NCBI GenBank assembly: GCA_023053685.1
Contig: JALIGW010000022.1
Span: 2,239,001 to 2,303,000, forward strand
DNA length: 64,000 nt
Source: Diadophis punctatus similis
Taxonomy: Eukaryota; Chordata; Lepidosauria; Squamata; Dipsadidae
Direction: 5' to 3'
How positions within the stretch are numbered: position 1 is the stretch's first letter; every line of letters begins with the position of its first letter. A program made the position numbers and the translations under genes. A model generated the notes under the pieces. That model did not search any database. It worked only from the letters and a program-made list of their open reading frames with translations, and had not been told where the DNA came from. Shown here one piece after another: positions 56,819-64,000 of the stretch.

Positions 56819-56879
<61 letters not shown>
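56819..56879. repeat. (AATC)n microsatellite
   Basis: About 15 perfect AATC units just after the duplicated galectin exon 9'. Confidence 0.95.
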
Positions 56880-57405
56880 GAGACTTGAGAACAATTGAGA
56901 ACATTAAGTAGCATTTTCAATAAAGCATCTTGATCTAGCAAGGCAACAGGACTACTTTTCTGCCTAAATTTGATCAGTAGATGATACAAAGCATTTTTTT
57001 TAAAAAAGTTAGTGCCTTCCAGTTGAGTGGGAACAATGTTTCTCAAACTTGGCAACTTTAAGATGTGTGGATTTTAACCCCCAGAAATTCCACCCCCTAT
57101 TTTTTTAATGCTAACACCTTTCCACCTAGCACACTTTATTGAAACAATATTCCTTGGAAGAAAATGTGTTCCACTACTTGGAAAAGTTGCCACTATTTAC
57201 TTTTTGATTTTTGAGCTTCAGCTCCCCCAAAATTCTACTTTTCAATAACATTTGCTGGTCACAACCCATGCTACCAGACTCCTCTTGATTTTTTTTTGCT
57301 GTCTGCAATGGAAAAGAATAGGGCTTTCCCATTTCCCCCTCCTTTTCTGGGTGTCTTTCCATCACCTTATAAATTTGTAACTGAACCCTTTAAAAAAGTG
57401 GGGGT

Positions 57406-57865
57406 TTGGCTTCTTTTGGAACAACAGTTGATATATAAGCGACAAAATGAAGAGCCAAGACAGGCACTGTCACTCCAAGCCATGTTTACCTGGCTGTCCT
57501 CACCTGACTAAGCCACAGTGAGCTACTTTATTTATTTGTTAAATGCGTTCTTTAACTCCTGAAAACAAGGCTGCAAAAATAAGGCCTGGAGACTATTTGA
57601 CCCTAGAATTCCCTCCAAAACTGATGGACCCAAATTTTGCATCCCATTTTGGTACTTGTTGGACTCAGCAACACGAGCAAAATTGCCTGACAACCGGTAT
57701 TTATACAGCTTGCAGATGACGTCATCAGCCTGTGATTGGTTGAATCCATTTGCCTCAGTTTTGGCGGGCTTTCTCTGTCTCCGGGCAGATTTTCCTCTCT
57801 CCCTCAGAGGGCGCTTGGTGACCAGAAACATCCAGCAGCCTTTTGCGGTGCCTCATTGTGGTCTG
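57406..57865. repeat. Second copy of the galectin-4 3' flank (segmental duplication)
   Basis: TTGGCTTCTTTTGGAACAAC and GTTTTGGCGGGCTTTCTCTG through CCAGCAGCCTTTTGCGGTGC match 54283-54508 downstream of LGALS4. Copy 2 is split by about 180 bp of extra sequence. It marks the right edge of the duplication unit. Confidence 0.75.
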
Positions 57866-59300
57866 CCACACCCGCACACACCCACACCTATGTTCACAAC
57901 CACACTCGCACCCACCCTGCCACCCCAGTGCTATCTGTCTAACTCAGCCTGGCCCATGTCATCCCCCACCCCACCCTCCCCACCAGATGTATGTCTTTTA
58001 TATGACTTCCATCCACTCTTGGAAGGAGGGGGGATTTCTCTGTTTTTAGACATTGAGTATCCTGTGTGGTAGTTTTAGTTACCTTAAGTACTAGGAGGAC
58101 TATATGACTGGCTTCATCCTATTTGGAGCTTTTCAGATGTGGCAGTTAACCAGAGGTTATTTGAAAATTTCACACTCTCTGTTACAAGGCTGAGCACCAT
58201 TACATGGATAGACTCCTTAAACTAATGTGCTGTATATGGTCATTTAAAATGCAATTGTCCATGCGTTCAATTCCTAGTAGAGGTTTAAACCCCATTTAAT
58301 AATAAATGGCTACCATATGTCTGAAGAATCCCAAGTAGGATGAATCTGAAGTGCCTGCTGGTGAACAAGTCTTATCATTTTCTGTGGAGAACTTTGGGAG
58401 AACATTTCCCTCTCTCTTCCTAGCCAGAAGATACAAGTGGAGAGATTAGATATGCTTGGCTTAAAAAAAAAATTGCACCAAAGTTGCCACTTGAGGAAGA
58501 TGAGCCTTTTCCAAAGCTTTGGAGACATGGAGTGAGTCACCTCAGTCGGGCAAAACATTTAAACAAGGTGATCAACTGTGATTCCATGCTGGGCTGATTG
58601 ATTATTTTCACCTGATTTACCTCAGAACCAGAATTGCATTCAAGGTACAATAAAAATAACAGGGCAGGGTGTTAAATGTTGGAGTAGGATCAGGCAGACT
58701 CAGCCATGAGTCCAAAGGTGATTTTTCAAGAGGCAAATGGACTTTCTGGTTTTTCTTGGAAGACGTTTCGCTTCTTATCCATTTTTGCTTCTCTGGCAGC
58801 TCAATAAACTTCTTGGATGAGAAGCGAAACATCTTCAAAGAAAAAACAGAAAGCTTCTTGGATGAGAAGCAAAATGTTTTCAAAGAAAAAACAGAAAGAC
58901 CAGTTGCCTCTTGAAAAAGCACCTTTGGGACAACCTGGAGGACTGAGAATCTCTATAGACTTTCAGCCATGTGGTTTCCATGTGCGACTTTGGCTGAATC
59001 ACTCTTTTGGCCAATTTGGTATGGAAACGTTACAGGAAGATGTGTTACCCGTATGATGTTGACTTCACGGAGGGCAGAGACACAAGATCTGCTTCTTAGT
59101 TTCACTTTGATCATGGACAATGGAATAATAGTGCATGATGCAATGGAAACTTAACATTTCCTTGTAAATATTGTAACAATAAAGGCATTGGGTTTGGGCA
59201 ATGAAGCCTAAGGATTAAGATATTAAAATGTGCCAGTGGAGCTGAATAAAGTGACTTAGAAGAACAGCAAGGGCCAGAAGAGCTGAAGAGCAACCAAGGA
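57866..59300. other. Intergenic stretch before the microexon gene
   Basis: CA-rich sequence to about 57.95 kb, then nothing recognised to 58.7 kb. A rearranged 'GAAGACGTTTCGCTTCTTAT' foldback repeat occupies about 58706-58950, with its right arm partly triplicated. The proximal promoter of the next gene lies within 58.95-59.30 kb; no canonical TATA box stands out (ATATTAAAATG at about 59220 is possible). Confidence 0.5.
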
Positions 59301-59301
59301 G

Positions 59302-63357
<4,056 letters not shown>

Positions 63358-64000
63358 GTAAATATCTCTTTGTTCCTCCTCTGTTCTTTCCTTCTGAAAT
63401 ATGCTCCTTCCATGTGATCAAGGACCCCTTTTGTGATTCCACTCCCACCCAAGTAACCATCTCCATTGTCCCCAGAGCCTCAAGAAAGAAGGCAAGGCTA
63501 AAATCTTGGGCCAGTTTTGATAAAGCAGCTTCAGGCACTGTTTTACTCCTTAAAACACACCCACCATTGCACTGCTGTAAAGCAGGGTGCCCTAAAATGA
63601 GGAAGGGTTGGGGAGATTATTCATTATTGTTGTTGTTTTTGTTGCCATTGTTAGTGTCGTTGATTCTAAATCTTGGCAACTTTAATATGTGTGGACTTCA
63701 ACCCCCAGAAGTCCCCAGCCAGCATGTAGCTGGGGATTTCTGGGAGTTATAGCTGTTATTAACCATATAACTCTAGCTCCAAACCCCAATGCCTATTTAC
63801 TTTGCTGTATGTGGCATCAAGGAGCTATAGAAATGATCTCCAGGAAAAATGTTTCACATTGGAAGGGTCCCTACAAAATTTCTTTTCTTTACTTGTGGTT
63901 CTTCTCTCTGCAAAATGTTAAATGCTTTTAACTCAACGATGAAGTCGAAATTGCACTCAAATTGAAGACTGAGTGGTAAAAAGAGAGTTTTAATATTCAG
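63358..64000 (+). other. Intron sequence after microexon 6; window edge
   Basis: The first about 110 bp resemble the intron starts after microexons 4 and 5. I see no convincing further microexon before the window end, though a short one could be missed. Confidence 0.4.
63664..63752. repeat. Palindromic MITE, partial
   Basis: GGACTTCAACCCCCAGAAGT and GGGATTTCTGGGAGTTATAG arms around AGCCAGCATGTAGCTGG. Confidence 0.6.

Overview
Vertebrate nuclear DNA, most likely a squamate reptile and probably a snake. All genes read on the + strand and have introns and GT-AG splice sites (plus one AT-AC intron). The background is a squamate repeat mix: CR1 and L2-type LINE pieces, L1 remnants, tRNA-derived SINEs with (AATAGC) tails, GATA/GACA microsatellite and many palindromic DNA transposons. 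Species and clade are inferred from repeats and protein similarity; no database search was possible.

Layout. 1-4.8 kb: an ARF6-like small GTPase with an intron-free coding region and a probable long 3' UTR. 4.8-13.8 kb: intergenic repeats and microsatellites. 13.85-27.05 kb: HNRNPL, with a CCAAT-rich CpG promoter, 13 coding exons (568 aa), one AT-AC intron and a CA-rich block in intron 6 that is probably its autoregulatory element. 28.97-40.5 kb: ECH1, 10 coding exons (325 aa), with a mitochondrial-type N-terminus and a C-terminal SKL. 42.7-54.3 kb: LGALS4 (galectin-4), 9 coding exons (313 aa), with an apparently open 1058-codon LINE ORF in intron 6. 55.2-57.9 kb: a tandem duplicate of the last two galectin exons and flanks, with changed sugar-contact residues. 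59.3 kb to the window end: an unrecognised secreted-peptide gene made of a signal-peptide exon followed by 33-39 nt phase-0 microexons; it runs off the window.

The order HNRNPL-ECH1-LGALS4 in one orientation matches human 19q13.2. The ARF6-like gene upstream and the microexon gene downstream are not part of that human block. The genes do not form a pathway: RNA processing, fatty-acid oxidation, glycan binding and a probable secreted peptide are simply neighbours.

Main points for follow-up: the microexon gene with its duplicated exon/intron modules and duplicated splice donor; the possible alternative galectin C-terminal domain; the HNRNPL AT-AC intron and poison-exon region; and a hAT-type palindromic MITE family whose core closely resembles the ZNF143 promoter motif that also occurs as real-looking sites at HNRNPL and ECH1.
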